From Bacteroidota bacterium (GTDB lineage Bacteria; Bacteroidota; Bacteroidia; Flavobacteriales_E; Vicingaceae), in assembly GCA_016183805.1 (NCBI GenBank), contig JACPDX010000038.1:1-33683 (forward strand): a stretch of DNA of 33,683 bases, written 5' to 3'. The notes under the pieces are model-generated. The model did no database searches, was not told the DNA's origin, and was given only the letters and a program-made list of their open reading frames with translations. Below are positions 33,249 through 33,683 of this stretch, one piece after another; within the stretch, counting starts at the first letter, position 1; every line of letters starts with the position of its first letter. The translations under genes were made by a program, and so were the position numbers.

Positions 33249-33683
33249 ATGAGTATTAAACAAACATCAGCAATACAAAAAAAAGAAACCTCTAAAGCTT
33301 TTATAGAAAAGGAAGTTGCTGAATTGTTGAAAAAACTAAGTACGCACCAATCAGAACTAGAGACTCAAAATGAAGAATTGCGTACCATGCAACAAAAGTT
33401 AGAAGAAGTACGTGACCAATACACCAACCTATTTGAATTTGCTCCTGTAGGTTATTTTATTTTTGATTTAAAAGGAACTATTTTAAATGTTAATCTTACC
33501 GGAAGTGGTATGTTAAATAGTGAAAGAGTACGTGTTAAAGGAAAATCGTTTACAGCTTTTTTGGCAAATAATAACGATAATTATTTGTTTTTTAAACACT
33601 TACGTGAAGTATTTAAAACAGAAGTACTACATTCTTGCCAAGTGGAATTAAAACGCAAAGGCTACCCCTCATTTCCTGCACAT
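33249..33683 (+). CDS. Coiled-coil/PAS sensor protein (likely histidine kinase), 3' partial
   Basis: 145 residues are visible before the window ends. The first 60 form a Glu/Gln-rich coiled coil (ELETQNEELRTMQQKLEEV). A PAS domain starts at about residue 58 with YTNLFEFAPVGYFIFDLKGT and continues through NVNLTGSGML. This arrangement is typical of the N-terminus of PAS-containing sensor (hybrid) histidine kinases, but no kinase domain is inside the window. There is no signal peptide or membrane segment in the visible part, so sensing would be cytoplasmic. It starts 8 nt after the TerB-like gene. Confidence 0.8.
   Translation, partial: MSIKQTSAIQKKETSKAFIEKEVAELLKKLSTHQSELETQNEELRTMQQKLEEVRDQYTNLFEFAPVGYFIFDLKGTILNVNLTGSGMLNSERVRVKGKSFTAFLANNNDNYLFFKHLREVFKTEVLHSCQVELKRKGYPSFPAH

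Overview
The window looks like chromosomal DNA of a Bacteroidota bacterium, probably Flavobacteriia-like. It is AT-rich. It has two type IX secretion (T9SS) cargo proteins ending in a YPNP...K type A sorting domain, SprB-type repeats, a TonB-dependent receptor with a carboxypeptidase-regulatory N-terminus, DUF2752 and DUF5606-type proteins, and a recurring TAnnTTTG -7 promoter element in place of a sigma70 -10 box. There are no rRNA genes, CRISPR arrays, transposases or phage genes. Most of the window is core or house-keeping DNA. The unusual material is in broken genes, intergenic repeats and a stress-type cluster.

Layout. 2-943: tail of a T9SS-secreted PKD protein, then a good terminator. 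1069-3360 (minus): an SLC13/DASS carboxylate transporter with a frameshift at its last membrane segment, 4 nt downstream of a CdaA-type diadenylate cyclase. 3536-6399: a PorE-like TPR/PD40 protein and a convergent multi-pass membrane protein. 6510-7782: thyA and an HSDR_N nuclease-fold protein. 7894-10448 (minus): DUF5606-type protein, bifunctional NAD(P)H-hydrate repair enzyme and a DUF2752 membrane protein. 10615-12960: TonB-dependent receptor. 13040-17718: rplU, rpmA, serS, a lipoprotein and a TPR protein. 17715-18064: a long inverted repeat, tRNA-Ser(GCU) and a terminator. 18064-18922 (minus): lipoprotein plus membrane protein. 19070-25767: parE-parC-rhomboid protease, then a GmhB-type phosphatase and a class IV aminotransferase. 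25796-28723: a stress-type cluster of small membrane protein, double universal stress protein, four-cysteine protein with a possible GyrI-like fold, a small ORF, and a divergent phosphoribosyltransferase. 28942-32670: a SprB-repeat T9SS adhesin split by an in-frame amber codon. 32872-33683: TerB-like protein and the start of a coiled-coil/PAS sensor protein.

The main points for a second look are: (1) the in-frame TAG that separates the signal peptide from the T9SS sorting domain of the SprB-repeat protein; (2) the 3' frameshift in the SLC13 transporter next to cdaA; (3) a 64-69 bp element with an identical 13-bp core placed 25-26 bp before two unrelated minus-strand genes; (4) a 10-unit heptad repeat, half of it the reverse complement of the other half, directly before rpmA; (5) a C-terminal QMTLF on ParC that resembles a sliding-clamp-binding motif; and (6) the stress cluster with its four-cysteine protein. 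All functional statements are from reading sequence and motifs by eye; no database search was run.
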